Shown one piece after another: positions 1 to 16,670 of a stretch of DNA of 64,000 nt. The stretch covers positions 11,317,226 to 11,381,225 of the forward strand of contig NC_087074.1 in the NCBI RefSeq assembly GCF_026151205.1, read 5' to 3'. Position numbers and translations under genes: made by a program. The notes below the pieces were generated by a model. That model ran no database searches. It was not told the DNA's origin and was given only the letters and a program-made list of their open reading frames with translations. How positions within the stretch are numbered: the first letter of the stretch is position 1; each line of letters starts with the position of its first letter. This DNA is from Bolinopsis microptera. Lineage: Eukaryota; Ctenophora; Tentaculata; Lobata; Bolinopsidae.

Positions 1-1
1 G

Positions 2-473
2 GTCAATCTTACACCTTGGGAAGAATTCTGCAATCAGTTAACGATCTCCTGGTCCTGTCTTGTCACCTTCCCCGAGCTACATGCCACTAAATCGCCTCCA
101 TCATCAAGAGTAACGTTACTTTCCCATCCGAGTATTAGCCCGGAGGTTTTTTAACGTTTGCTGAGGAGATTATCTTTGCTGTCCATAGGGGACTGTTTAC
201 CGAGGAGCAGTTGGAGGGAGAGGAGACGTTCATGAGAGTACAAATAAACAGTTCAGATAAGTTTTACAGAAGCATGACAGTGAGTTCAGATGAGGGTGAG
301 CTGCTGCCTTACTGTTATAGCAGGAATAACAGGAGACGGAGGGCATAATCGGAGGATGATGACATCTCAAGAAAGAAAAAACTAAAAGCGATGGCAGAAA
401 AGCGTTAAAGGAAAGATGCTGAACAAAGGCAAATAAAATTCCCTGTATTATTGGTGGGTCCAAAAAAGAAGAA
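2..473 (+). pseudogene. Decayed coding remnant, possibly a WAC (ACF1/WSTF) domain
   Basis: Seen: an open frame from base 2 reads VNLTPWEEFCNQLTISWSC and ends at a stop near 152. The frame beginning at 154 continues as TFAEEIIFAVHRGLFTEEQLE and then a very basic stretch (NNRRRRA, later SRKKKLKAMAEKR) crossed by in-frame stops near 346, 409 and 479. A frameshift plus three stops in otherwise protein-like sequence indicates decay. Inference: the order WSC... followed by an acidic FxEEQxE helix resembles the N-terminal WAC domain of BAZ1A/BAZ1B chromatin-remodelling subunits, but similarity is weak and judged by eye. It could instead be a fragment of an unrelated gene cut by the window edge. No promoter or splice structure is visible. 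Confidence 0.3.
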
Positions 474-479
474 GCTGCC

Positions 480-3349
480 ATAGGGTCCTTTCCTTCTCCA
501 GATCAATGGGATAGAACTGAGCTTTCTCCAGAAAATATGTCCGGAACACCTCGAAAACACAATTAAAAGTGAAGGTTAATACCCGAAATCATCTGATGTA
601 AGCGAGAAATCTCCACATAAAACATATAACTACTCAAGCTTCACCGATACGTCACAACCATATCTGATGCTTCAAGAACTAGAAACAGTCCACAAAATCT
701 CGGACTTCCACTAAACAGAAATCAGATTCGAAACCTCCTCTGTGGGTGTAAATGTAAAAATCAGAGCGCAGACATGAAACATGAGACCTATAACCACTCT
801 TCAGTGGTATGACTCTGGACTCCAAAACTCTTGAAGAACGGTCTCTATGAACCCCCCTGATAAGATAGCCCTTCTGAACATGTGAAGGCACAGTATAACC
901 TCCACTAGAGGTTTAATTGACATCACCTCTATTATACTGAACTCTGAAATTGAGAAATGTCAAAGCCGAACCACCATATAACCACCTATGAGGAAACGAA
1001 GGAGTGACATCAAAAACATCAGCCCATGGAAGGAAAAGAAAGAAAGAGGTCTGATAAGAAATCTAAATACAATGTTTTATCAGGGAAGTCTTCTGGAAGT
1101 ACTACAGTAACCGAAAAAGAAACAAACCAAAAAATCAAAATCAAGAGTTTGATAACATGGTTTTTTATATCATATTATTTGGGGCAGTTTTAAAATTAGA
1201 TCCTTACACGCTATAAAAGCTACACGTTCTCATATTATCAGAATAAATAATTTAAAGTAGGTTTTTTCTAGAAAAGATAATTACATAGTCATAATTGAGA
1301 ATTTTGGATTTTGGAAATATTTGGACTTGATTACTATTCGTTTACAAAGATTTTGCTGACTCGAAGAATTTAATAGCTTTTACAGTATACGTGAGAAAAA
1401 ATTTTTTTTTATTTTATTTTATTAAAAATGCTATTCCATAATGTACATAATTTTATGTATAATATGATATATTTTTTGCTATTGTTTTGAAGACAATTGC
1501 AAATATTTGTGCAATTGCGAAATTTTTAATTATTATCTAAACAATGATTTAATATCTGAAGGGAAGGTAATCAACATTTTTCTGAAATGTGATAGTAAAT
1601 AATCAATTTGCATTTTTATTTCCACCACAAATATGTATGTATAAATGAATAGATCATTTTATAAAATTGGACTCGGACTCAGTTTAATATAAGTGATATT
1701 TTGCGTTAGGCGTCGTTGGAATCAGCTTTGTACATGTGATAAATTGTTATAACATAATATGTATACATCACTATCACTATTTGTTATATTTTTCGCCTTA
1801 AATAAGTTTAACTTCAGTTTCGCAATTCCTAACAATTATTTAATTATCTTATATTACTTATAACCTACTTTAAGATGCGCCGACTTACAAGCAGCGTTAC
1901 TACACCCACTGGAAGTTTGAACAACGTTCTTCCAGCAAGGATCTCTGGGTCCGCTTCTAGGAAAAGTTTACAAAATTTGACCCCGCTTGTGGAGAAGAAC
2001 GGGTGGTAAATTATTTAACACTGTGACTTGAATTTTAAGAAGTACCTGGGCATCTGCTTATGGAATAATTTAGTATGTTATTCTTCTACAACTGCTTGAC
2101 CGTTTTATCAAGATACTCATATTCATTGATATCTACTTTTTCAGGTAACAATTCAATTGAAACCCATACTAAACGCTGGTGGAAAAGATATTTCACACTG
2201 TTCAACACCAATGGAACTAATGTAAGTGTCAAATATTTCATTTAATGAATCAATGCGACCTAAGCTGACCTGAACTACTCTTTAAACAATACCTAAAATC
2301 TAACACTTGTTGCAGCGCAATAAGATACACGGACAGTTTAATTCCCGGTGTATTGGGATGACCAGCATATCTCCTTTTTAACTAATCCTAACGCCACTTT
2401 CGTTGGTTTCACATGTTTATATACTTCTAGAACAAATATAAAAATGTATGTAGGAAAAACTTTAACAGATACTTCAGATGTACTTTTGTTTAAACTGAGT
2501 GGCGACCTCATTTTGTTCCTCTCACATAAAAATCACATTTACATTTATATATCACACTCATTCACATTTCACAGAGCGAGCCACAAACCACCTCCACCAT
2601 TTCGAGAAAAATGGACAGCAGTAATTCAACTGTTGAAATATCAACACCACCCAGTTCTCAACACTCATCACCCACTAATGATAATGACAAACTGAAATGC
2701 AAAACTGCATCAATTAATAACGAATTCCTCAAACGCATATTTATTAGGCAAACAATTTTGTTGCTTTTACATTTTTTGTCGACCCAATTCGGCAAAAGTC
2801 AATATGACTTTAATCCGCCGTCTGCGTACCGATGGTTGTGTGGACTGTTATGGGTAATGGATATTAAACATTCTGAAAGCAAGAGAACCTTTGACCCCGG
2901 CAGTTGTTACGGTAAATGTCTAAAATTAGTAAATTATTGTAAGTTTTTTCGGCATTTTTAGTAAAGAGTCTCTAAAATATCCAATAATTTTTTTGTGGGC
3001 AAGTAATTTGCTCAATGCGGATGTTGAAAAAGTTAAAACTCATATTCCCGAACGTTTGCGGTGAGTTTAATTGAATATGATGCGGGATATAGTTTCTTTA
3101 AGCAGCCAGAACATTACTCACGTATTGCATATTCTAATTGACGGGATCTGTATTAAGAAGAACTCATCTGTGTGGTTTACATCGTCTGTAAAGTCTTAAG
3201 GCAGAAGTTTATTAGTATTTTATAGTATAGATTTGATCTACTTGGATGTATTTTGTTTTGACTCATGTGATTCAGCTGAATAAAGTAACTCCTATAAGTA
3301 TAGCGGGTACTATGAGATCACCAATATCATATTGGCAATATGTGTGACC
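480..3349. other. Intergenic stretch, no gene supported
   Basis: AT-rich sequence with only short, non-conserved open frames. A short protein-like run near 1885-2000 (reads TYKQRYYTHWKFEQ, followed by a stop) could be a relic of a transposase or other gene. The reading frames at 2348-2961 have biased composition and no recognisable domain. Confidence 0.5.
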
Positions 3350-3362
3350 ATGGGCGCGAGCT
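3350..3362. repeat. Left target-site duplication of the LINE fragment
   Basis: ATGGGCGCGAGCT, identical to 4522-4534 on the other side of the fragment. A 13-bp exact match is in the normal range for non-LTR insertion. Confidence 0.8.
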
Positions 3363-4521
3363 CCTACATCAAGCGTCAAATCGACAACAAAGTCAACAGA
3401 CTGAATCAGGAAACTTGGTTAACTGACGGTCCCAGACACACCAAACTGACACTCGGCCACAAGCATGCCAACATCATCAAAAACCTCAACACTACACTCA
3501 ACAACATAGTTGGTTCGTGCGTCAATTTTTCGGGAAAAGTACGTAAAGTGCGTTTGAATTATTTCGTGCGTTAAAAGTGCATTTAAGTACGTTTACCGTT
3601 GAATTCACCAGCATTTTCTGTAAACTGTAGAGACAAACAATTAAAACACATGAATAACGTTCTTAAAGATTACATAGCGAATAAATTACATTTATTTCTC
3701 TTACATTTTATAGTTTCACGCACACTGGCATTCCAAAAATAGCTACTGTAAGGCTCACCAATGACAGTTTATGTGAAATCTTGGAAATAACACTGTCTGA
3801 TGTTTTGAACTGTGTATTCAAAAATGAAAAAACCGCAAATGGCCAAGCGAGGGTAGGTAAAAGTGCGTTTTACGTTTTTTCGTACGTTAAGTGCGTTATG
3901 TTTTAAAAGTACGTTAAGTGCGCACGAACGAACTATGCTCAGCAACAACAGACAGTGTCTGATACACGACTACAGAACTGCAGTTCACCTCATCACGGGT
4001 CACTGCGGCTTAAACAAACACCTTCACACCATTTGCAAATCAAACACCAGTGCTTGTCTTATGTGCGGCGACGGAGAGGAAACTGTCTCACACTTCCTTG
4101 GACAGTGTCCGGCTATTGCCCAAATTAGAGGTCAATATTTCCATGGGACTACTACCTCTCTGTCAATGACATATTCGACAACCAACACATCACCACGATT
4201 GTCAATTTCGCAAACCGCACCAAACGCTTAATTGTACCGGAAGAGCTGGATCAGACCGGGGTGACTTAAAGTATTATCTCATATATGCTGTCTCGTCTCG
4301 TTTTACTTTTCCAATTAACCCAGCTGGCACTTAAGCGTATCATTTTGACTCATATCACTTCTTACACCATCCTCCACCATTCACTCTGATTTCACCGGCA
4401 ACCTTCCCCAGGGTTGCCACACACCAGAGGTAGGCAGAGCATCTCAATGCTATCCTCTGACCTCTCGTGGGCTATCTTGGCCGAGCCTCTCTTTTTTTTT
4501 TTTTATTAAAAATTTTAAAAT
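3363..4521 (+). mobile_element. 5'-truncated LINE fragment (same family as the 22-kb copy)
   Basis: The sequence matches the last ~380 bp of the LINE ORF at 22-24 kb (YIKRQIDNKVNRLNQE, later CGLNKHLHTI and CGDGEETVSHFLGQCP) and then continues into a 3' UTR ending in a T-rich tail. A 2-bp insertion near 4142 (ccatggg against ccggg in the other copy) shifts the frame, so this copy is dead. It carries the true ORF end missing from the other copy (NRTKRLIVPEELDQTGVT, then stop near 4266) and about 240 bp of 3' UTR. The direct repeat ATGGGCGCGAGCT flanks it at 3350-3362 and 4522-4534, which fits target-primed insertion. A small DNA element at 3506-3937 interrupts it. Confidence 0.85.
3506..3937. 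mobile_element. Small non-autonomous DNA transposon nested in the LINE fragment
   Basis: It splits the LINE reading frame after LNTTLNN. The ends are inverted: ATAGTTGGTTCGTGCG on the left, and the complement of CGCACGAACGAACTAT on the right (one mismatch). The host sequence CTCARCAAC occurs on both sides (3497-3505 and 3938-3946, one mismatch), suggesting a 9-bp target duplication. The interior holds repeated ACGT(T)AAGTGCG words in both halves and no coding potential. A 9-bp duplication would suit a MULE-like family, but the length is inferred from one imperfect pair. Confidence 0.65.
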
Positions 4522-4534
4522 ATGGGCGCGAGCT
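4522..4534. repeat. Right target-site duplication of the LINE fragment
   Basis: ATGGGCGCGAGCT, the exact partner of 3350-3362. Confidence 0.8.
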
Positions 4535-8117
<3,583 letters not shown>

Positions 8118-8874
8118 AGCATTAGCTTTAACATCTTATTCTTAACCAATCAATTGTGATCAACCAGGCATGTACTTTGTTAAGGGACCGTTCTCGTAGA
8201 ACATTACCATCCTCAATGGGGGAGAACTTCGAAAACGCCGACGGTTGTTGCCGAAGTGTGCATACCTGACCTTCACCTAATCCTCCTGATTTTCAGGCTG
8301 AAAATAAAATGGTCTTTGATTTTGAATTATATTTGTCAGTTTATTTGTTAATCCTACTGGTTAATACGTGTTTAAAATACGGTAGGTTTATTTGTCCGAA
8401 TGTTATGTTAGGAAAATTTTTATTCGAAAATACGTGCATTAGTCCAGCTAAAAAGCCGAATGTTGGGAAAACGTTTATTTCAGTAATCATTTCAACGAAT
8501 AGGTAATTTATATTTTGGCGTGTGTGTCTGGGTGGTCTTTACTGGGCCGCGCTCAGCCTGTCATTCCGCCGAATCTCTATGTTTATAAACATGATAGCCT
8601 GAGGTCCCCAGGTGAGGTGGTCTACGACGCCAGCTGGAGCTGCACAGACGCACGTAGTGTGAATTTAAAAACCGCTTTAGTCAACTTTCCCCAGTTTGAT
8701 TTTAAACAAATGATGCTGAATCGATGCCAATAATGTCAGTTGCTTTCCTGGTCAAACATTACCGACTTATAGTTATAATAACCGTACGATCTAACATTCC
8801 ATCATCTGAGCAGTTTGTACATAGTTGATGGTGTTTTACTTTCTTCGTCGGTTTATTGAATAGCCAGTCGAAAA
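8118..8874. repeat. Tandem duplication, copy 1
   Basis: About 757 bp, nearly identical to 8900-9664. It begins AGCATTAGCTTTAACATC and ends near GGTTTATTGAATAGCCAG. Differences from copy 2 are scattered substitutions and short indels. Both contain the word CTCAGCCTGTCATTC and a related downstream stretch (AACATGATAGCCTGAGG), loosely echoed inside the long inverted-repeat element near 17,850 and 18,130. No coding frame is conserved between copies beyond ~65 residues. Confidence 0.9.
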
Positions 8875-8899
8875 GTGGACAAAGCATTAGCTTTAACAA

Positions 8900-9664
8900 A
8901 GCATTAGCTTTAACATCTTATTCTTAACCAATCAATTGTGATCAACCAGGCATGTAATTTGTTAAGGGACCGTTCTCGTATTTAACATTAGTATTACCAT
9001 CCTCAATGGGGGAGAACTTCGAAAACGCCGACGGTTGTTGCCGAAGTGTGCATACCTGACCTTCACCAAATCCTCCTGATTTTCAGGCTGAAAATAAAAT
9101 AGTCTTTGATTTTGAATTATATTTGTTAGTGTATTTGTTAATCCTACTGGTTAATACGTGTTTAAAATACGGTAACTTTATTTGTCCGAATGTTATGTTA
9201 GGAAAATGTTTATTCGAAAATACGTGCATTAGTCCAGCTAAAAAGCCGAATGTTGAGAAAACGTTTATTTCAGTAATCATTTCAACGAATAGGTAATTTA
9301 TATTTTGGCGTGTGTGTCTGGGTGGTCTTTACTGGGCCGCGCTCAGCCTGTCATTCCGCCGAATCTCTATGTTTATGAACATGATAGCCTGAGGTCTCCA
9401 GGTGAGGTGGTCTACGACGCCAGCTGGAGCTGCACAGACGCACGTAGTGTGAATTTAAAACCCGCTTTAGTCAACTTTCCCCAGTTTGATTTTAACAAAT
9501 GATGCTGAATCGATGCCAATAATGTCAGTTGCTTTCCTGGTCAAACATTACCGACTTATAATATTAATAACCTTACGATCTAACATTCCATCATCTGAGC
9601 AGTTTGTACATAGATTGATGGTGTTTTACTTTCTTTGTCGGTTTATTGAATAGCCAGTTGAAAA
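8900..9664. repeat. Tandem duplication, copy 2
   Basis: Second copy of the unit at 8118-8874, offset 782 bp and in the same orientation. The junction carries an extra small duplication of AGCATTAGCTTTAACA. High identity suggests a fairly recent event. Confidence 0.9.
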
Positions 9665-12600
9665 TTAGTGTAATGAACGATACAAAAGTTGAGAATTATC
9701 TTTCTTAGAATCCCATTATCCGGGCAGGTATTCCCGCACTTGCCTAAATTTGGCGAAATTTGGCGAATAATGCGGCTAGAAGGCTGCGATTATATATTTT
9801 CTAGTCTATGCAATAGGCGCCAAGAGTTGGCACAGTTATTTTTCTCTGAATTTGATGAATTTGCGCAGAGGTCTGAATTTGACGACGTAACCAATTGTTT
9901 AATCTTCCAGCTCAAACTTTTGAAGCTAGTGTGTAAATGGTCCCTCATCACATCAAAACCATGAATGGAATGGATATAATTAGTTGGTGCTCAATAGTGG
10001 TGGTATGGCAAAAAACTCCACCGTATGTAGTAGTAGCCGTATAGTACTATTTTACTATATGATGCGATGAGGGAACTAGTCTCGGCTGACTCCGAAAACA
10101 CAATGACAAAGATGTGAAACTAAAACTTATAAAGAGTTTACTAGTACAAAATTAAAACCGATAAAACTTTGAACTTTGAAGGAGAGCGAAGTTTGAGCTA
10201 AAATATGAATCAATTATACACTGCCACACGTGAAATGTTTATCTGATGAGGTAAAACTAAACCGACGACATTTATATTTTATAGTGAAACCATATCACTT
10301 ACAATTTAGTACCAAACTTAATTTTGTTTTGAATACGCCTTAACAGTACTTGGAACAGTGGCATTTTTTCCCTCTTGCAACATTAAGTTGATTTCGATGA
10401 GTGTGTTTTTCGTTCTAACCATATTTAAGCGGTATGTAGCTCTGCAGCTAGACTGGTGATGGGTTCCAGAAGTTGCCGTCAGCCTAATGAGTTCGGGTTA
10501 CTGGACTGACGAACAATAACATCTCAAAGCAGAGGCAATATATTTAAGTGCAAAATTTTGCAAAAAGCGCATTATCATTTCTCACACTTGTCTAAAATCG
10601 TTTAAAAGTAGTTCACTTTCCTTGTCAAAAATAAGCGTGGTCTCACTGACACTCTCAGACCAATCAAGAATTGTATTCAAGGAGCAACCTATTCCTTTAA
10701 ACCCCGACACGGTTAATATGGTAATGCAGTAACACTAACAAGATCTCCCAATAAGTCTCAAAATCTTCCAAAATTATGGTAGGTCATGGTCATTAGGTTT
10801 TATTTAAAATTGTGAACAATTGTGCGGGAAGTTCGGATTTGCGTGGAAAAGTGCGGAAAACGACTTTTAGTGTGAATGACAGAATATGTGCGGAAAACGG
10901 CTAAACAGCTACAAGTGCGATTAGGCACTCACTTAAAGTTAAATGCACTACATCTGGTCATGGACTCACAATACGGATAATATTAATAACACATTGGTCC
11001 ACTGTCTTGCAGTTACAGTCTTACACTTACAGTCACACCACGCAGTCATATTTCGTTAGAACTTTAAAGTATTTTCCTATTATTTATAACAGCTCCAATT
11101 TATGTTTGTCTCTTATTTATAACAGCTCCGATTATAGACCTGGCATAGTGGTAGACATTTTCTGAGTTGACAAAGACGCCGTATATATTAAATGTAAATA
11201 GAAGAATTGAAATTTAACCCTAACTGATCAAAGAAAATATCATTCTCCTGATGAGTTATAAATTAAGGTTTAGTGTCATAACCATTAACCATCCTTTATT
11301 TTTCAACCAACTTTCCAATCGACCTATAAAGACACAGATATGTATTTGTGTAATGTATAACGGGGTTTGTGTTTCAGTTGACAAGCAGATATTCCACCTT
11401 GTGGTCTTGTGGTTAATGATATAAATGTAAATAGGTGGTAAAATAGTGGTAACTGTGGATTTTCCTGAAGTCGAGGATTTTGGGAACTCTCTGGAATGAT
11501 TCCTGGGACCTGTCCCGACCATAACCCGTTAAAATCGCTTTGTTGCGAATTTTGTCCGACAAAAAGACGGATTTGACTGTACTAAAAGGGACAAGCACTT
11601 ATATAAAGGAAGAGTTGAAGTTACATTTGTTTCATCCAGTAGAACCTTAATAATTTCGCATGTACTTGAGTACTTCTCATAAAGTTTGATGAAACAGATT
11701 AAAAGATTTTAGCACGTTTAAAGTCCAATTTGGGTGATAAAAACAGCGTGTCAGGAAGGCAAGGATGAGCACGACAGAAAGCTCAACACGAGGTATGAAA
11801 AGAGCTGGAGTTCAATAACTCCAGGCAGGGTTGGTGGCCTTCCCATGTACTGTTGAGAGAGAGGACTGTAGGAGGGCGGGGGTATAGCCATGGGGGATCC
11901 ATTGTTATTATAATACTTTTGCAACCTAGATTGTGATTCACTTTGGGTTTGCTCGGCCTCGGAGCATATTTTTTCTTGAAAACCTTCGGAATAAATGGTA
12001 AATGACGATGACCCCCCCTCTCCCACTTGCTAAACGCAACTAATTCACGATATGTACGGAACTACCCGAACCGCGTGACCATCGTACTATGACATACTTA
12101 TAGAGGTGGTCGAGAGAGTACGTGTCCTTCGCTTTGTACTCTTGAGTTTTGTCTAGTTTGTAATATTTTGTTGTATCTAGAAGTAGAAATTCGATGAATC
12201 CAGGCTTAAAGTTTGAAGTTTAATTAAATTTATCTCTATTTATACCGAGTTAAAGAGTACGCGATATATCCTTGAAATTAGATGATGGATCATCGTTAAT
12301 CTTTATTTAGACATGAAAGCGATCGTCCGGTCACCTCATTTCATGCTACGGAGGTATGGACATATAACTAGGTTTAATATTTAACAAGTGGGGGACGTGT
12401 GTCTGATTTCCAGCTCCAGGCAGCTAATCTGCGGATTACAACTGTCCCAACGTTTCAATGCATTAGTGAACATGGACGTTATGGCGGGAAGATAAACGGT
12501 ATGTCATTATAAGTGACCTTTAGTAGACAAGCATGTTTTATTGCATCTCTTAAGAAAGCCCTTTTTGTCCTACTAAACACGCACAAGTCAATTAGAGGCC

Positions 12601-12984
12601 CGATATCAATCAAGTCAGATTCAAATCTGGTGCCACGTACCCGCCGCGTGGAATCTGGTTTCGCGTTATTTGAAGTGATCAGCTTGCAAATTTGTTTGAT
12701 AACTTATTATAACTTTATAAGCTTATCTGTATATTTTTTTGTAGCTTTGGATATTAATTGTCAATTTTCACCTTTACTTTGTGAAATAGTATTTTTGATC
12801 GAGCTTGCCTTTTTGTTACGAATGTTTTTCCCCCCTCACCAGTTAAAGTATATATACTTTTTAGATGTTTGGACCAATCATCATTTCAATAAAGCCAATG
12901 AAGCAAAGATACTACATCAGATTCAGAAAAAATAGATAAATAAATAACAATTCGTTACACTCTTCGCAGCCTTTTATAGTTATA
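9665..12984. other. Intergenic, no gene supported
   Basis: Several short frames (9689-9964, 11256-11522, 12513-12935) have no recognisable domain, splice context or repeat signature. Nothing further can be supported. Confidence 0.45.
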
Positions 12985-13654
12985 TAGTCAGTGTAATAAG
13001 CGCCAAGCGCGAGCACAGAACTTTTTTTCTCCTATTTCGATAAATTTGGTACCAAAAGTTGTCTAAAAATGTGAATAAAATAAATCCACCGTGTAGCAAT
13101 TTTCGGAAAAAATGCTACACGGCGCTTGTTCGCCGCGCGTGCTTTTTTCGCGCAAATTTTTAGTTATTGGCCTATAACTGTCACATTTTAAATTATTATC
13201 ACATAGTTATTATGATATCGTAATCAGCTCATCGAGACGAAACTTTTAGTACTAATATTTTAAGATTTAAAGGAATTTTTTCAAAAGTTTTTAATCTGAA
13301 CACAAGGGTCCCCCCTTGTGTAAAATGTTGAACAAATTTTCGAAAAATTTGGTGCTTTAAATATTATAATTTTGGTACCAAAAGTTGCGTCTGATTAAGC
13401 TCATTACGATTCTGTAAGAATTATTTCAAAATATTCAATATTTTAGGAGTTATAGGCATTTTAAGCAATAAATTAACCATTTTTCGTCCATAGTACACTT
13501 TTGCAATGCACAGGAGGCCCACATACATCTCAACGAATCGTGCTACACGGTGAATTTTCATTATTCACAGTTAAAGGCAACTTTTGGTACCAAATTTATC
13601 AAAATCAGAAAAAAAAAATTCTGTGCCAACTCATGGCGCTTATTACATAGACTA
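12985..13654. mobile_element. TA-flanked MITE, copy 1
   Basis: About 670 bp, with a close second copy at 42691-43365. The ends are inverted: TAGTCAGTGTAATAAGCGCC on the left, and the complement of GGCGCTTATTACATAGACTA on the right. Inverted similarity continues for over 100 bp through TTTGGTACCAAAAGTTG and CACCGTGTAGCA. There is no coding capacity. The TA at both outer ends suggests a Tc1/mariner-type target, but TA could be part of the inverted repeat. The bounds are supported by the second copy having the same ends. Confidence 0.85.
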
Positions 13655-14224
13655 ATACTAATATTACTATATAGTTTCGTCTGTCTTTAAGCAGTCGTCA
13701 TCAGTAATCACTAATCCAGCGGCCATGTTGAATGCCATTTACTACATATCACAAATCAAAATGCTGACAAGTAATCGAGTATTGAGTATTGACTATTGAG
13801 ACTCATTAAGTGTTAAAGGTTCCGCGATAATGAGTCTATTTTTTTCTGTACTATATAATAATTGGTCGAAGTTTTTTTACGTGATGGTGACAGTTATTCT
13901 TTGATTTTGTCGGTTGTCATATAAATTAAATATTAAATACCCTTGGCTAGTCCGCAAGGGTAAAGAATTACTACCGAATTTACACTTAACAACTTTAACT
14001 CTACGGGTATTTTACGGTTCCTACGCTCAGTTAGGCGTATGTTATTATAATATCAGTATACCGATAACAAAAATCACGGTGAGACTGATCTGAAGGGTCT
14101 AACATCAGTCGTAGGAATTAGATTTAGAATGTTCCGGGTATTTCAATAAACGAAGAAGCCATTCAGTTGATCGCTGATGATCTCAATTATGAGTCACCTA
14201 ACGAGGCTCAACCTTAAATCGTTC
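13655..14224. other. Intergenic, nothing recognised
   Basis: No gene, repeat or mobile signature seen. Confidence 0.45.
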
Positions 14225-14364
14225 GACATCCCGGCCGTATTTAAACCTTGTGTTTTACACCTGTTTTGCGGACATCCCGGCCGTATTTAAACCTTGTGTT
14301 TTACACCTGCTTTGCCGACATCCCGGCCGTATTTATTATTTAAACCTTGTGTTTTGCGGATGAT
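14225..14364. repeat. 46-bp minisatellite, three copies
   Basis: Units start at 14225, 14271 and 14317 with GACATCCCGGCCGTATTTAA and share TTTAAACCTTGTGTTTT. The third unit carries a short insertion (TTATT) and diverges at its end. Confidence 0.9.
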
Positions 14365-15263
14365 TTTCTAGACATCCATGCGACAAATTATTAATTTTTA
14401 TAACATTTTTAAGATTCATCTTAGTTTTGTAAATGTAATGCAGAGATTTTGTATTCCAATCTTTTAAAAGCTCATTTTATTCGATCTTTACATTCTTGGG
14501 ACTTTAGTTCCAAGCCAAACCGTCTGAGTGTAATGTTCGTCTGATGAAATTCAGTGGGTTCACTAAAACCCAAAATTATGTACGCCCCTTTCTACTTCAT
14601 GTGTTTTTCAATTACTGCAATTCAATCTGCAAGTCAGGGTAGAGTTAATTGATCGTGACTACCCAGTCCAGGTTTTACATCACGCGACACAGATCACGAT
14701 CACACCATAATCCCGATCACGACCCCTTCTCACACCGTATCAGGACTCAAGACATGACATGATCACAAGTCGAGGATATTGAAGCTTTACCCTCGTACAA
14801 CAATTTGTGGTGTTTTTTTCTATGAGGGTACCATCCGACAGCATGAAAAGTTCCATCGTCATTATTTAGAACATCTGTGTCGGAAAACCAATTATAGCCG
14901 ACTTTATTTTTAGCTTTTCTGGGGCATGATTGAGATTGGGAAATAAAGTCATCTTGCCAAAATAAATATCTTAACTTATCGGTGAGGCTGCAAAGATTTA
15001 AAGAGCTAGAAGTAAAAGCAGTCATCCCAGTTCAATTTGTAACGGAGTTTTATATTAACAGGAAACGATGTAACAGAGTTGATATATTTTAATGTTGCCA
15101 TGGGGTAGCAAGTCCCCATACATCGTGGTCCGGTAGTTTCATTGCCTCCTAATATGTATGAAGCTCAAAGTTTATAAAACGCAAAGAAAGGATTAAAAAT
15201 GACCGTTAGTTCGTAGTTTGATGTGGGTTTGTCATTACTCCTATCTGTTTCATGAGATCAAAC
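14365..15263. other. Intergenic, nothing recognised
   Basis: A 92-codon minus frame at 14747-15025 lacks domain, splice or composition support. No repeats noted. Confidence 0.4.
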
Positions 15264-15271
15264 TTTTAATC
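15264..15271. repeat. Left 8-bp target-site duplication of the long inverted-repeat element
   Basis: TTTTAATC immediately left of the element start GGCAAGTTTCC, identical to 21079-21086. Confidence 0.88.
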
Positions 15272-16670
15272 GGCAAGTTTCCATAAACGATATTTTATGA
15301 TCGTCGCCGATAATCGCTTATTGAGCGCTTTTTCGGCGCTTTTTAAAAAAAAAACCGTTTACAATCGCTTTTTTTACGATTATAAACGGTTCAAAAAAAA
15401 TCGCTTATAATCGACTATAATTGGTGTCATAATTCAAAAAAGCGCTTTTTTGAATTTAAAAGCGCTTATAAGCGCTTTTAAGCGCTTACTAGCGTCGCTG
15501 AGCGATTTGAAAGCGGTTTTCCAGTAGGATTGGTGCCAAAAACGGGTGGATAAGCGGTTGGCCGGATAAGCGATTCGTAGGCGCTTTTTTGAACCATTTA
15601 TAAGCGATTATAAGCGCTTATAATTGGGGTGCAATTTAGCTGTTTGTAAAGCGCAAATAAAGCGCTTATAAGCGCTTTTAAAATTGAGTCAGGAAAACGC
15701 TATATTACATCTTATAACCGCTTATAATCGATTATAAGCGTTTTTTTAGAAATCGCTTATAACGGCTAATTCATCGCTATTTCACCGCTTTTACCGCTTT
15801 TTCTATCATCCATGGCCAGGTGAGCAGGAATTAAAAAGCGCTTATAAGCGCTTTTTCGATGCTGCCCCTAGCCTGGTCGGAACGGGGTAGTGCCCGGAAT
15901 TTAAAAGCGCTTATAAGCGATTTCTCAATTCCCCTTAACCTGGTTGGAACTTTCATGTGCTTTTCTGAGCAACCTGGGGTGCACCGGCAGAGTCAGGATT
16001 TAAAAGCGCTTATAGGCGCTTATGATCGCTTTTCTACCACTTTTCCTATCACCCATGGCATGGGTTGGCAAGAATTATAAAGCGCTTATAAGCGTTTTTC
16101 AATGCTGCCCCTTACCTGGTCGGAACGGGGGAGTGCCCGGAATAAAAAAGCGCTCATAAGCGCTTTTTAAATGCTGCCCCTAACCTGGTCGGAACTGGAA
16201 ATCAGAGTGCCCGCTTATAAGTGCTTTTCTGGTCAACCTGGGGTGCACCGGCAGAGTCAGGATTAAAAAGCGCTTATGATCGCTTTTCTACCGCTTTTCC
16301 TATCACCCATGGCCTGGTTGGCAAGAATTATAAAGCGCTTATAAGCGTTTTTTCAATGCTGCCCCTAACCTGGTCGGAACGGGGGAGTGCCTGGAATTAA
16401 TAAGCGCTTATAAGCGATTTCTCAATTCCCCTTATCCTGGTCGGAACTAGAAATCAGAGTGCCCGCTTATAAGTGCTTTTCTGTGCAACCTGGGGTGCAC
16501 CGGCAGAGTCAGGATTTAGAAGCGCTTATAGGCGCTTATGATTGCTTTTCTACCGCTTTTCCCATTACCTAACCATGTGCTTTCGCGCCACTTCGGGCGC
16601 GCTTGTTTCACAAGTACGTCAAGAAGTGAGTGGGCGCGCGCTACTGCAAGCGCAAGGGCTCTGGATAGAG

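Noticed and set aside
2348..2961. Two overlapping ~115-residue frames
   Set aside because: They overlap in different frames, contain low-complexity text and lack any recognisable domain.
14225..14364. CRISPR-like array (also the 39-bp and 12-bp arrays)
   Set aside because: Repeats are contiguous without unique spacers and the genome is clearly eukaryotic.
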